From Bacteroidota bacterium (lineage in GTDB: Bacteria > Bacteroidota > Bacteroidia > Chitinophagales > Saprospiraceae), in NCBI GenBank assembly GCA_003648285.1, contig QMOR01000004.1, positions 1 through 32,233 of the forward strand: a stretch of 32,233 nt of DNA, in the 5' to 3' direction. The translations under genes were made by a program, and so were the position numbers. Below the pieces are notes generated by a model, which worked only from the letters and a program-made list of their open reading frames with translations, ran no database searches and had not been told where the DNA came from. Of this stretch, positions 17,301-26,725 are shown piece after piece. Numbering within the stretch: position 1 is the stretch's first letter; each line of letters begins with the position of its first letter.

Positions 17301-20300
17301 TGTACCGGCCGTGTCTGTTGTGATCGTCGAAGTCGTCTCACCTGTAGACCATTCGATACTCGTCCATGTCCCTACATCGAGTGTTGAAGATTCTCCATCA
17401 CATATTGCTTGTGTTCCGTTGATATCCGCAACAGGGTCACTCTCATAAATCTGTATGGAGTCTTTACCGAAGCAACCATTGCCATCCGAAACCTCAATAA
17501 AATACAATCCAGCATCAGTTGCTGTTATCATTGTTCCACTTGCGATAAAATCAGTGAGTTCTGTATTGGAGTACCAATTCGCAATCGGATAAGGATTTAT
17601 CGAAATTTCGACAGGAGTGCCACTGCAAATCACCGTATCTGCAATAAATACCACAGGCAAATTGGCAGACTCTACTACCTCGATCTCCTCTTCACGCGTA
17701 CAGCCATTAATATCTGTGATCAATACGAAAATGACGCCTTCCTGCGTGGCGAGATAGAATGATCCGGTAGATGTAAAATTCCACTCATACGAATAATTCG
17801 GATCACCGTTGATATCAGAAGTACCACCCGGACAAATCCATACTGTATCTACAAACAAGTCGGGAATCGGATCATATACGGATACAGAAACCGAGGCCGA
17901 GCTCGTACACCCACCATCGTTTGTCACAGTCACTGTATAGGTACCGACATCCGTAATATTTATAGTTGGGCCGGTTTCAGAGGTAGACCAGTTCCACTGT
18001 ATAAAGCTAAAGTCATCATCCACTTCAATGTCTACGCCCTGGATCAAATCTGCTTCACACTTGATGATATCCGGAGGCAGAACGACATTTGGACTCTCCC
18101 TCTCTTCAACCTGAAATGCTTCCACCGCAGTACATCCGTTAAAATCGGTCACGGTGACACTATAATTCCCAATCTCGTTTACCACAATAAATGACGTGGT
18201 AAACTCCTGAGATGGTGTCATCCAAAAGTATTCGTACGGAGCCTGTCCATTTTCAACAATGGCAATGATCTGCTGCGTATTTGGGTTATTTAAACAGATC
18301 GATACAGGATCGACCGATATATCCGGTGACTCAAAAAACTCAAGACTCACAGAGTCAGCTCCCATACAACCTTCGTTATCAGTAACCAGAACATTCCACT
18401 GGCCTGTTTCGTCGACCTGGATACTTGGTCCGGACTGATTATTACCCATCGGAGAAGTCCATTCAAAGGTATAAGCCGCAATGCCTCCATCCGCTGATGC
18501 GTTAAGATCAATATCGCCTTCAACGGCACAAATCTCCAGTAATGACGCGTCTATATCTACCTCAAACGTCTCATATACATCGAGAAGAATTTTTGTAGTT
18601 GCGCTACAACCGGTAGCATCCGTGACAGTCAAAGTATAAAACAGATTGGCTTGTGGCATATCTATCGACAAGGTTGGATCCGTAGATCCATCCTGCCATT
18701 CGTACGAGTACGTGCCGTCTCCACCTGATACGGTAGGGATCAGAATATATGGATTCGTTGGTGTCGCACAGGCTCTGAATGGTTCCAGTTCAAGAGTGAT
18801 TTCAGGAAATATTTCAACAGTAACTTCCCAGATCACAGCGGGGCATTCTCCACCGTCAAAACCGAGTATGGTGTAGGTTACAAATTCTGTAGAAGCGCCC
18901 GGGTTTACAAGATTATCAAGAATGATGCTCAAGTTAGCACCTTCCCCATCAGTCGCACCTGTTACAACACTGGCATCATTTGTCCACTCCCAGAAATCGA
19001 TATCTGGCTGATCAATCAGCCAATTGAATAATCCACCTGAACATATCGGATCATGCTCATCAAACAGATAGACGAGTTCCACACAACAACCGGGCAGACG
19101 CACATCAACTGGCTCATCATTTGCACAAACACTGGGACCACCGTTCCAGGAACCAACCTCTCCGTCAGCTACTGTGACGAAACCCAGAGACAAGTCCATC
19201 GTTGTTTCGTCTTCCTGACATTCGGGATATGGCCTTACCGTGAGATCAAAGCAGAAGTTCCATGGACCCATGTTACAACTACAACAGGTTCCGTCACCAT
19301 AATCTACCGTCGGATGACCAGGTGTAGCGCACAGTCCGTTAATACCATAAGCAAACCATCCATATGGTAAAGGATTTCCCGGAGTATCCTGCCAGCATGG
19401 CCCTGTCGAGCCTCCGGTCAGTCCGGGTCCTGTACATTCGTCATCATATAGTGCATTGCAGATATCAAGAGTTCCGTTCCCATCAAAGTCCCCAACATTA
19501 TAAAAACAATTGTCATGGTGATAGGTCACATCTCCAAACCACTCCCAAGTCGTTCCTCCTGAGATTCCAGGAGCGGGAAAGGCACTACCGTTTAGTGTCG
19601 CACCGATTGGCATTCCATCCCCGTCAAAAGAGGAGGGATCCCATCCATTTCCGAAAGTCGGAATAACTCCCTGTATCCACTGGCAATTATTCCCAGACGA
19701 AGTATATGTGTTCACATTCATACATACACTGACTACCTCTGTTGGGAAAAAAGGCCCCTCTAGCGATCCGTCAAATGACCTATTGGTTACTGTCACATCG
19801 GCGTCAAGTGTACATGAACTCAAATTTTCCAAAATCGAAATACATAATTCAAAATCCCCACCTACTGTCAGAATTCCTCCAACAGCGATGTAATATATCT
19901 GTCCGGCTCCTACGTCCTGACCCGTGAGGCTAGCCTCTCCTCCAGAGCCAGTCGTACAATTCCCTATCGGCTGTAAATCGCCGCATGTTCCATCAAGCGC
20001 AAGAAACAACTGGAATGCAGGCGCATCAATGTCATCACTCGTCATGATGATATTAGCGATTGCCGCATTATCATCTGTTGTAAAAGTGTACCATACCACC
20101 GGGTCGTTGTTACCGAGGCAATTTGTATTTACCTCAACATCATCGGCAAAAACATTACATCCTTCCACACATGCGAAGGGGTCACCATTTCCGGCACAAT
20201 TTCCCGTTCCATCAGGACTGACAGTGATCAGCTCACCCATGTCATTTGCCGAACTGATTCCAAGTGGATCCTCGCAAAAATTATTATCAAAACATGGTTC

Positions 20301-22064
20301 TATCTCATCTATGCAGATTGAAAATGTTCCTTCATCAACTTCCTGCGTACCAACTATGATATAGTAAGTCTCCGTTTCGTCAACTGGTCCAAATTTGATC
20401 GTATCGGGAACACTACAGTAGAAGGCTTTAGGATCAAACTGGCCTGTACAATCATCGAGCAATCCGATTATCGCCCCCAAATTCTGCCCAGTTCCCTCTT
20501 CAATAATAATATCAAATCCAACATTATTCGGATCGGCCAATTGCATCGTAAACCAGACCGTGTTCTCTATAAATGGCATACAATCCGGGGTGACACCATT
20601 CGGTGTTGGCGAATCATCAGGATTCGCATATTCCGTGGTAAAACAATCATTTATACATGCCGGGCCCGCATTTGCATTACAAGAACCGTTTGTCTCCAAT
20701 GGTATTGCGGCACATGCCGTATCATTATCCGGCGGCATCGGATTGAAGATGTTAATACAGTAGTCACCGATATCGTTGTCATCAAATCCCACGACTACGT
20801 AATAGATATTTCCAATCTCGAGTTCATCATCTATTTCAAGATCTTCACCTACTGTACACTCGAGCACTCCCGCACTTGGGCCATCACAAATATTTCCACC
20901 GGCAAATTCGACGACTGCAATCTGCTCATCACTGCCAAAGGTGGAAGTCACTTCGATATCCACATCCGGTCCCTGGGCGACAAACCAAAACCACACACTG
21001 AATGTGGCATTGGGGTCCCAACAAGGGGGAAAGCCGAGATCAGTTGACGGCCAGTCATTATTGAGGGTTTCTACTCCAATACTTGTCAGACAATTATCCT
21101 CTTCTGAGAGTTCCAGTACAGGATACTCAACTGCACTCATGCAATCATCATTGAATGCCGGCTCCGGGGCATCCAGACACACATCAAAAGGACCGATTGC
21201 ATCATTATCAAATGTGACTTCGATATAGTACTCCTGACCTATCACCAGAAGATTATCCATTGTGATAGGGTTGTTCACGTCGACATCATTCTGACAAGTC
21301 ATCAGAGTCCCAGCAGCCAGATCACATCCTGCCACTCCTGCAAAATCCCATACTGCGACATTTGCAACATCCGGAGCACCTTCGATATGCAGGTCTGCTA
21401 TGCTGACACCTTGTGCAGTAAATTTAAACCACACTGACTGTGTCGCTGTGCCAAAACATGCTGGCACATTTGCCTCAGAAGATGGGTAGTAATAGTTTTC
21501 CAAAGGCACCGTATTGCAATTGCCATCAATGTCCGGCAGTGGCATGGCGCCAAGACATTCGTCATTATCGGCTGGTTCGGGATTAAATACACAGAGATCG
21601 AACGATCCAGGTGTATTGTTAGCAAATGCAACAATGACATAGTACGTATTCCCTATGGTCAGGTCATTGTCAAACACGATTGGTGCATTGTCACCACACC
21701 CCCATTCAGTAGCATTGGTACCATCACACGCGCCGGCATTAAACTCTACAACTGTAATGTAGTAATCATCAGGGCCATTCAGCACCTCAATAGAGGCACT
21801 CACACCCTGCGCCTGAAAAGGAAAAAACACCACATTTAGGGTGTCTGCTCCGTTCCAACAATTTCCAATGTAGTTTGCACCTGCGACATCCCAGGGTGTA
21901 GCATCGACTGTCGTACCGGGCTGAGTTGCCTGACAACTCCCATTGTCGTCATCCAGATCACCGGAGCTTATCAAGACGGCATCGAGACACACGTCGTTCA
22001 CAGGCTGAGCTATCGCAGCATGCGTCAATACTGCACATAGCAGAAAAAATAAGATTCTTTTCAT
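14349..22064 (-). CDS. Very large secreted protein (~2571 aa): five PPC-like modules, Cys-rich module, many Ig/SprB-like repeats, T9SS type B C-terminal domain
   Basis: Re-called start at 22064 (MKRILFFLLCAVLTHAAIAQ signal peptide) instead of the ORF-track 22118; N-terminal 'NDVCLDAVLI...', 'DNDECLGAMPLP...', 'NDDCMSAVEYP...' modules; CHU_C tail 'VYVPNVFTPDGDGINDYVTVYAP...FSRWGEKVFASDPD...WDGRFAGDEMQPGVFVFHAQV...GDITLIR'. Confidence 0.92.
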   Translation of the reverse strand: MKRILFFLLCAVLTHAAIAQPVNDVCLDAVLISSGDLDDDNGSCQATQPGTTVDATPWDVAGANYIGNCWNGADTLNVVFFPFQAQGVSASIEVLNGPDDYYITVVEFNAGACDGTNATEWGCGDNAPIVFDNDLTIGNTYYVIVAFANNTPGSFDLCVFNPEPADNDECLGAMPLPDIDGNCNTVPLENYYYPSSEANVPACFGTATQSVWFKFTAQGVSIADLHIEGAPDVANVAVWDFAGVAGCDLAAGTLMTCQNDVDVNNPITMDNLLVIGQEYYIEVTFDNDAIGPFDVCLDAPEPAFNDDCMSAVEYPVLELSEEDNCLTSIGVETLNNDWPSTDLGFPPCWDPNATFSVWFWFVAQGPDVDIEVTSTFGSDEQIAVVEFAGGNICDGPSAGVLECTVGEDLEIDDELEIGNIYYVVVGFDDNDIGDYCINIFNPMPPDNDTACAAIPLETNGSCNANAGPACINDCFTTEYANPDDSPTPNGVTPDCMPFIENTVWFTMQLADPNNVGFDIIIEEGTGQNLGAIIGLLDDCTGQFDPKAFYCSVPDTIKFGPVDETETYYIIVGTQEVDEGTFSICIDEIEPCFDNNFCEDPLGISSANDMGELITVSPDGTGNCAGNGDPFACVEGCNVFADDVEVNTNCLGNNDPVVWYTFTTDDNAAIANIIMTSDDIDAPAFQLFLALDGTCGDLQPIGNCTTGSGGEASLTGQDVGAGQIYYIAVGGILTVGGDFELCISILENLSSCTLDADVTVTNRSFDGSLEGPFFPTEVVSVCMNVNTYTSSGNNCQWIQGVIPTFGNGWDPSSFDGDGMPIGATLNGSAFPAPGISGGTTWEWFGDVTYHHDNCFYNVGDFDGNGTLDICNALYDDECTGPGLTGGSTGPCWQDTPGNPLPYGWFAYGINGLCATPGHPTVDYGDGTCCSCNMGPWNFCFDLTVRPYPECQEDETTMDLSLGFVTVADGEVGSWNGGPSVCANDEPVDVRLPGCCVELVYLFDEHDPICSGGLFNWLIDQPDIDFWEWTNDASVVTGATDGEGANLSIILDNLVNPGASTEFVTYTILGFDGGECPAVIWEVTVEIFPEITLELEPFRACATPTNPYILIPTVSGGDGTYSYEWQDGSTDPTLSIDMPQANLFYTLTVTDATGCSATTKILLDVYETFEVDIDASLLEICAVEGDIDLNASADGGIAAYTFEWTSPMGNNQSGPSIQVDETGQWNVLVTDNEGCMGADSVSLEFFESPDISVDPVSICLNNPNTQQIIAIVENGQAPYEYFWMTPSQEFTTSFIVVNEIGNYSVTVTDFNGCTAVEAFQVEERESPNVVLPPDIIKCEADLIQGVDIEVDDDFSFIQWNWSTSETGPTINITDVGTYTVTVTNDGGCTSSASVSVSVYDPIPDLFVDTVWICPGGTSDINGDPNYSYEWNFTSTGSFYLATQEGVIFVLITDINGCTREEEIEVVESANLPVVFIADTVICSGTPVEISINPYPIANWYSNTELTDFIASGTMITATDAGLYFIEVSDGNGCFGKDSIQIYESDPVADINGTQAICDGESSTLDVGTWTSIEWSTGETTSTITTDTAGTFTVTVTDALNCTAVSAPFVLTEEAAPEPLITGATSFCPGTSSTLDAGGPYDNYLWSTGETSQTIDVNATSTITVIVTSALGCRGYDTILVKLLDPPTPQILGDNVICNNVAVALDASGPGYVSYLWSSGQASAGIQPDTAGTFIVTVTDANGCTGTDQIVVQAGNPMPVINGLDEACQGEIETLTADAGFAKYEWSTSEVTSTIDVNATGIYDVTVTDALGCTGVASFDFAINPNPVPNINGSTSFCVGGFTNLDAGPGFTDYLWSDGQTVQAVSISVEGAVSVTVTDTNGCTGIASVMITENTFLTLNIQDTAICEGEVVELVVGNFDTYKWFDGSTAPTFIASAGGSYAVTVTDAFGCSGDTVIVVTEFAEPFATVKNTSEACNTSVGGVISIVDFSTLVTGGDQGGSWKDVDNSGATGVFPKLDFTGVVPGDYQFEYTTSSAQGPCKDQTYPVTITVWDCVCPSPLIDPPADICADAGMLDLETLFNDSTLLGGVWAIINVPTGSNPATLSGSVFNATGADPGVYDIQYTISGIPANCNDNNVQQILVNAPADAGLAGEPAQVCAAEDTIVALTDLIIGAESGGLWIETSSTMSQTGFDAGTGTFDTELEMPGTYTFEYILQGTTPCPDVSTTIEVVIEDVPLADAGSDREITCDAPSADLDGSGSSQGGSFEYNWRLNGAIVSSGSMNLNVSDAGTYELEVINTSTGCKSFDDVDVSINGDIPVLITNLFLPVCEGDGPATVSVASISGGTAPYTYTLNGTDANEIGSFSDLPAGDYTLVVVDANGCSDRFEFTVNPTTSVDGQIAGETVIDQGDDFVLSLNLIKGVADSIVWTDADGNPLCVQCDSIRIEAITAMDVFVTIYDENGCHITLSVSLFVKIVREVYVPNVFTPDGDGINDYVTVYAPVGTVIRKFEVFSRWGEKVFASDPDIPVNIEELGWDGRFAGDEMQPGVFVFHAQVRYPGDTVDEIVKGDITLIR

Positions 22065-22668
22065 GAGATCAATTTCCCCAATTAAAATGTATACATCTGT
22101 CGGTATCCAAGCCCACACCCTTACCGAATGGAAAAGATAGCGCTAAGCTAATGATTTTCAGTGCAATATTTACCTGATTATAGCCTATCACCGGACCAAC
22201 ATACCTGACACTTTACTCTTTTGATTTTTCTTATGAATACAAAACGTTTTTACCGCATATAAAGATGCCCGCAAAATATCATATGGCAATCTGTACTTTC
22301 AACACCACTTCCTCCCATTCACACAACATGTTTGCCTATTGTTAATCCTTGTTAACGACAACTCCACTTTCCTCATTCTGCTCCGATCCATTTTCCCCGA
22401 ACATGATTTTGCTCCTTCACATTCCTGCAGACTTTATACGCCCAAGAGTAATCTCGGTCGATTACTCACCGGTACAAAAACAAACGATACTTCAAGCCCA
22501 TAAGAAGTATTGTCCATTAATACCCGAAACAATCAAGACATTAATGACAAATAGAAAGAAAATCATTCGACGGAAAAGGCCGGAATCAGAGTCTGCCCCG
22601 AGGATATCGATTACAAGGGATGATTTGCCCGCCTACTAGTGCTGTCACTATACTGGTGCAATCTCTGA

Positions 22669-25600
22669 CTACTGCACCACCACCCGCATCACCTCTCTGA
22701 CATTTGCACCCTGTATCACGACATGATAAAGTCCGGGAGCAAGTGCATCCTTCAGTGATAATTCGATGCGCGCTGGGGCTTGAATTGATTCGGCATGCAC
22801 AGTGCGGCCTGTGATATCAACAATCGTGATATTCAGGTCGCCATTGTAGCTTTGAAAATCAATGCTGAAGACACCGTTGTTCGGATTTGGCCATAACTCA
22901 ATGTGTATGCCATCTGCGGGATCTGTTGTTGCCGTAGTTGTCACGACTACCTCGATACTGGAGGTGTCACTTCCACAACTATTTGACACGATGAGCACAA
23001 CCGTATATGTTCCTGAAGCCGCGTACACATGTACCGGCTCTGCAATGGTATCTGTCTCGCCATCACCGAAATCCCAAAAATATGCATCGGCATCCATCGA
23101 AAGATTCAAAAATGTTGCTTCATCTTCTTCTGTTTCAGCACTAAATTCGGATACAGGACGGTCGCCTACAACGATATACTCTTCTCTGACAAGTGATTGC
23201 GCTCCGGCAGCATTCGAAACTTTCAAGGTGATATCATAGATACCCTGGAGGTCATATGTCACAACAGGATTCTGCACATTCGAGGTGGACGGGGTTCCGC
23301 CTGGAAAGCTCCAGTCCCACGTTTCAGCTCCATTTTGCGAAGCATCGACAAACTCCACTACGAATGGGGCACAGCCCACTTCTGAAACCGCTGTAAACCA
23401 TGGCACTGGCAACGCTGCAAGTTGAAGTTGCAGAATCAGGGTGTCCGCCCCACATGCATTCATTGCGATAAGCAGTACTTCGTATTCTCCAAACTCCCCG
23501 TAATCATGGACAGGATTTTCTTCTTCGGATGAACTGCCATCACCAAATAACCAGAGATAGCTCGTTGCATCGACAGATGCATTTCCAAACTCAACCTCCG
23601 TTCCGCTTTGCAGCGTTCCAAAATCTGCTTCGGGCAAAGGGTCGACGGTGATCAGATTATCTATTGTCAGGTTATCAGTTCCCGCAGCACTTGTCACCGT
23701 CAGGCTCACACTATACACTCCCGGCACAGCATATGTCACCAAGGGATTTGGGGCATTCGAAGTCGCCGGGCTTCCGCCTGGAAAGCTCCATGCCCAAGCA
23801 ATCACATTGCTCGTCGACTGATCCTGAAACTGGACAACAAACGGCTCACATCCGCTCGTGGCTGATGCACCGGCACCTGCTACAGGTAGTGTTGAAATAG
23901 TAATACTCTGTACCACAGTATCCGATCCGCATGGTCCCGTGACAATGAGTTGAGCCAGATACACTCCATCTTCACTAAAGACGACAGTTGGGTTTTCTTC
24001 TGTATACTCAAAACCCGCAATCTCCCATACAAAAGACTCCTCACCCATCGATTCGTTTATGAAGTCGACGGTTGATCCATTGATGTCAAATGAGAAGGCA
24101 CCAACAACAGGCTCTTGCACAATCACAGCATTTGTTATTAAAATCGTATCTGAACCAATGGCATTTGTCACAATCAATTCAGCATCATATACTCCGGGCG
24201 TACTATACGTCACGACAGGATTCATCTCAGTAGAAGATATCGGATTGCCACCTGGAAATGACCAGGCGTAAGTCTCAACATCACCAGTGCTCGTACTACT
24301 ATATATCACTTGCAGCGGACTGCACCCCATCGATTCCGATATACCAAATCCAGCTACAGGAATAGCAGCCACTGATATCACTTGAATCGCCGTATCACTT
24401 GCGCAGTCATTTTCAGAGATTAACATGATCGTGTATAAGCCACCGCTCTGATAGTCATGCAACGGGCTTGCCTCTGTAGATCCATTACCATCTCCAAAGT
24501 CCCAGGTGTAGGCGTTGGCATTCTCAGACTGATTGTCAAAATCGGCCATTGAACCGGCTATGAATACTTCAAAATCTGCTACAGGGAGCGGATCGACAAT
24601 AACTGCGTCATCTAATGCCAGCACACTTTCACCAGCTTCATTTACAACGGTGAGTGATACCCCATAAACTCCAGCAAGATGATATATAACCACCGGGTTT
24701 TCAAGTGTAGACGAAGAGGGATCCCCACCGGGAAACTCCCACAGGTATGCATCTACATTATTCGAGGAAGCATCGAAAAAATTCACGACAAGAGGAACAC
24801 ACCCCTCACCGGGGGTATAAGAGAAATCTGCGTTTGGTACACTCACCACATCTATGACTACCGTATAGTCGATCTCCCCGCATCCGTTTGTCGCCGTAAG
24901 TGTCACATCATAAAGACCATCCGTGGCATATGTATGGACCGGGTCCACCTGATTGCTCGTATTCCCATCTCCAAACTCCCAGAAATAGCTATCTGCATTG
25001 ATTGAAAGATTCACGAAAAATATCGTGAGTTCATCACTCGTGAACGTAAAATCAGACTCCGGATCAGGAAGTACAGTAACATAATCCTGAAGTGTAATGA
25101 TGTCACTCCCCACTCCATTAAACACTTCGAGTGTCACATCATAAGTGCCTGGGGTCAAGTAGGTAACGATCGGATTCTGCGAGTTACTGAATCCCGGAGT
25201 CCCGCCTTCAAACTCCCAGTTCCAGGTGTCAGGTGAGCCTACGGAGAGGTCATTAAACTCTATTGTTAGTGGACTACACCCCTCTTGCAAATCTGATCCA
25301 ATCAAAGCAACAGGAGGTTGTCCTGATGCACACAGAGCAAGGCAGCCAACACTTGATACATAACTGTTTATCTGATTGACAGATGATCCAGACCATGTGC
25401 TTGTATTGTTGATTGTAGGTGACATGATCGTTCCTGATCCTGATGGATCATGGCCCGAACCGAAGTTATGACCCAATTCGTGTGCCTGAAGTACACGCAG
25501 GAAATTTGCATTTCCCGTAAAATCCTGAAGGACATTGTACTTAAAAGAAGTTTGACACACGGCATCCAGCCATGCCAGCCCTATAGTAGATCCGCTAAAA

Positions 25601-26520
25601 TTGCGATCTGACCACAGACTGCCCACGTCGTGGGCTGCACCAAATCCCGCGCCTGCCCAGTTTCCAAAACTATTGAGGAGGGTGCCCGCATTGGTCGATG
25701 AAGGCCACGGGTCGCAAGTGCTGCAAGTCGAGACAAAAATCTCAACAACATTAAACATCAACTCATCGGCAAATTCGTCATCATAGTTCGCCTGTACGTT
25801 ATTTATGACAGCCATATTATGGTTCTCGACGTCGGTGAGGTTTTCATTGCGCTCTTCGTACATCAGCCAATCGTCTGCCAATGCGATCTCAACCTCCAGG
25901 CAATCACCAACTGATCGCTCAGAAGTACTTGCCGGCTCCTCATTTGAGAAATGTCCCGGGGTTTGCATCGGCTCACAATCAAATATAAATTCCTCTGTGA
26001 TGCTCGATTTCTTATAGACCAGGATTTGATCCGATGGTGTCCCCTTCTTCCTGAACCGTACGGATTCGAAATAGAGTTCATCCTCCGGGAGTTCAATAAA
26101 TCCATTGATAAAGTCTTCATCAATAGTGAGTCTCACTTCGTATTGACCACCCGCGACGTAGCCCATAAAGGTTTTTATCTTACCATCATCGGGAATGGTT
26201 TCAATACCAGTAGCTGTCTTGATTCTGATGTGATAGTTTTCCGCCTTGAGTGGATTGTGAAAAAGGTCGATATCAAACACACCATAACCCGGCAAATTCA
26301 ATACGATATGATTGTCGTAAGCGTCTGACTGAACGTATCGGTTCAACTCAGGCAGATCAAGAGAATATAGCTGGTAAGCATCCAGAACATCACTCAGATC
26401 GACACGCCGCTCATCAACCACCTTTCCGCTGAATGGGTCGTGCTGTGCGTTTGAAATAAAGGGGGAAAGACAAATTAACAGAATCAAAGCTTTCTGCAGA
26501 AAGCACCAATTGTTACACAT
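22669..26520 (-). CDS. Secreted reprolysin-like (metzincin) metalloprotease with 10 PKD domains and T9SS type A sorting domain
   Basis: Re-called start at 26520 (MCNNWCFLQKALILLICLSPFISNAQ signal peptide); HELGHNFGSGHD zinc motif with downstream GTIMSPTI Met-turn; ten WxFGDG/WxFPGG PKD modules; C-terminus 'ELWPNPNNGVFSIDFQS...LNITIVDITGRTVHAESIQAP...ALAPGLYHVVIQG...RVVVQ' of type A. Confidence 0.93.
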   Translation of the reverse strand: MCNNWCFLQKALILLICLSPFISNAQHDPFSGKVVDERRVDLSDVLDAYQLYSLDLPELNRYVQSDAYDNHIVLNLPGYGVFDIDLFHNPLKAENYHIRIKTATGIETIPDDGKIKTFMGYVAGGQYEVRLTIDEDFINGFIELPEDELYFESVRFRKKGTPSDQILVYKKSSITEEFIFDCEPMQTPGHFSNEEPASTSERSVGDCLEVEIALADDWLMYEERNENLTDVENHNMAVINNVQANYDDEFADELMFNVVEIFVSTCSTCDPWPSSTNAGTLLNSFGNWAGAGFGAAHDVGSLWSDRNFSGSTIGLAWLDAVCQTSFKYNVLQDFTGNANFLRVLQAHELGHNFGSGHDPSGSGTIMSPTINNTSTWSGSSVNQINSYVSSVGCLALCASGQPPVALIGSDLQEGCSPLTIEFNDLSVGSPDTWNWEFEGGTPGFSNSQNPIVTYLTPGTYDVTLEVFNGVGSDIITLQDYVTVLPDPESDFTFTSDELTIFFVNLSINADSYFWEFGDGNTSNQVDPVHTYATDGLYDVTLTATNGCGEIDYTVVIDVVSVPNADFSYTPGEGCVPLVVNFFDASSNNVDAYLWEFPGGDPSSSTLENPVVIYHLAGVYGVSLTVVNEAGESVLALDDAVIVDPLPVADFEVFIAGSMADFDNQSENANAYTWDFGDGNGSTEASPLHDYQSGGLYTIMLISENDCASDTAIQVISVAAIPVAGFGISESMGCSPLQVIYSSTSTGDVETYAWSFPGGNPISSTEMNPVVTYSTPGVYDAELIVTNAIGSDTILITNAVIVQEPVVGAFSFDINGSTVDFINESMGEESFVWEIAGFEYTEENPTVVFSEDGVYLAQLIVTGPCGSDTVVQSITISTLPVAGAGASATSGCEPFVVQFQDQSTSNVIAWAWSFPGGSPATSNAPNPLVTYAVPGVYSVSLTVTSAAGTDNLTIDNLITVDPLPEADFGTLQSGTEVEFGNASVDATSYLWLFGDGSSSEEENPVHDYGEFGEYEVLLIAMNACGADTLILQLQLAALPVPWFTAVSEVGCAPFVVEFVDASQNGAETWDWSFPGGTPSTSNVQNPVVTYDLQGIYDITLKVSNAAGAQSLVREEYIVVGDRPVSEFSAETEEDEATFLNLSMDADAYFWDFGDGETDTIAEPVHVYAASGTYTVVLIVSNSCGSDTSSIEVVVTTTATTDPADGIHIELWPNPNNGVFSIDFQSYNGDLNITIVDITGRTVHAESIQAPARIELSLKDALAPGLYHVVIQGANVREVMRVVVQ

Positions 26521-26698
26521 AAAATCAGTTTGTAAGACCTTTTCGAATCGTTCGCGGCTCAAATATATCCAAATAATCTCGGTTACGTTGATTACTGATT
26601 GCCACATAATTGTCAATTAGATTACATATTTGACGTCATAAATACGTTTCAAGTGTTAGTAAAATATTAATGTTGATACTACACATCATGTGAACGTG

Positions 26699-26706
26699 TA
26701 CTTTTG
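26699..26706 (+). promoter_or_regulatory. Candidate -7 element (TACTTTTG) for the small outer-membrane protein gene
   Basis: Matches TAnnTTTG, 20 nt upstream of ATG; upstream TTG at 26673-26675 with a long spacer. Confidence 0.4.
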
Positions 26707-26725
26707 TGTATCATAACACAATTCA

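Noticed and set aside
15067-20763. Plus-strand ORFs of 100-204 aa opposite the ~2571-aa gene
   Set aside because: Shadow ORFs with compositional bias mirrored from Thr/Ser/Gly-rich repeats on the other strand.
22349-22639. 96-aa plus-strand ORF in the 550-bp gap
   Set aside because: TTG start, no recognisable family or upstream signals; kept only as part of the gap observation.
22640-22680. Possible degenerate ~18-20 bp repeat at the 3' end of the metalloprotease gene
   Set aside because: Alignment of putative units (gtgcagtag.../gcaccagtatag...) is too weak by eye to support.
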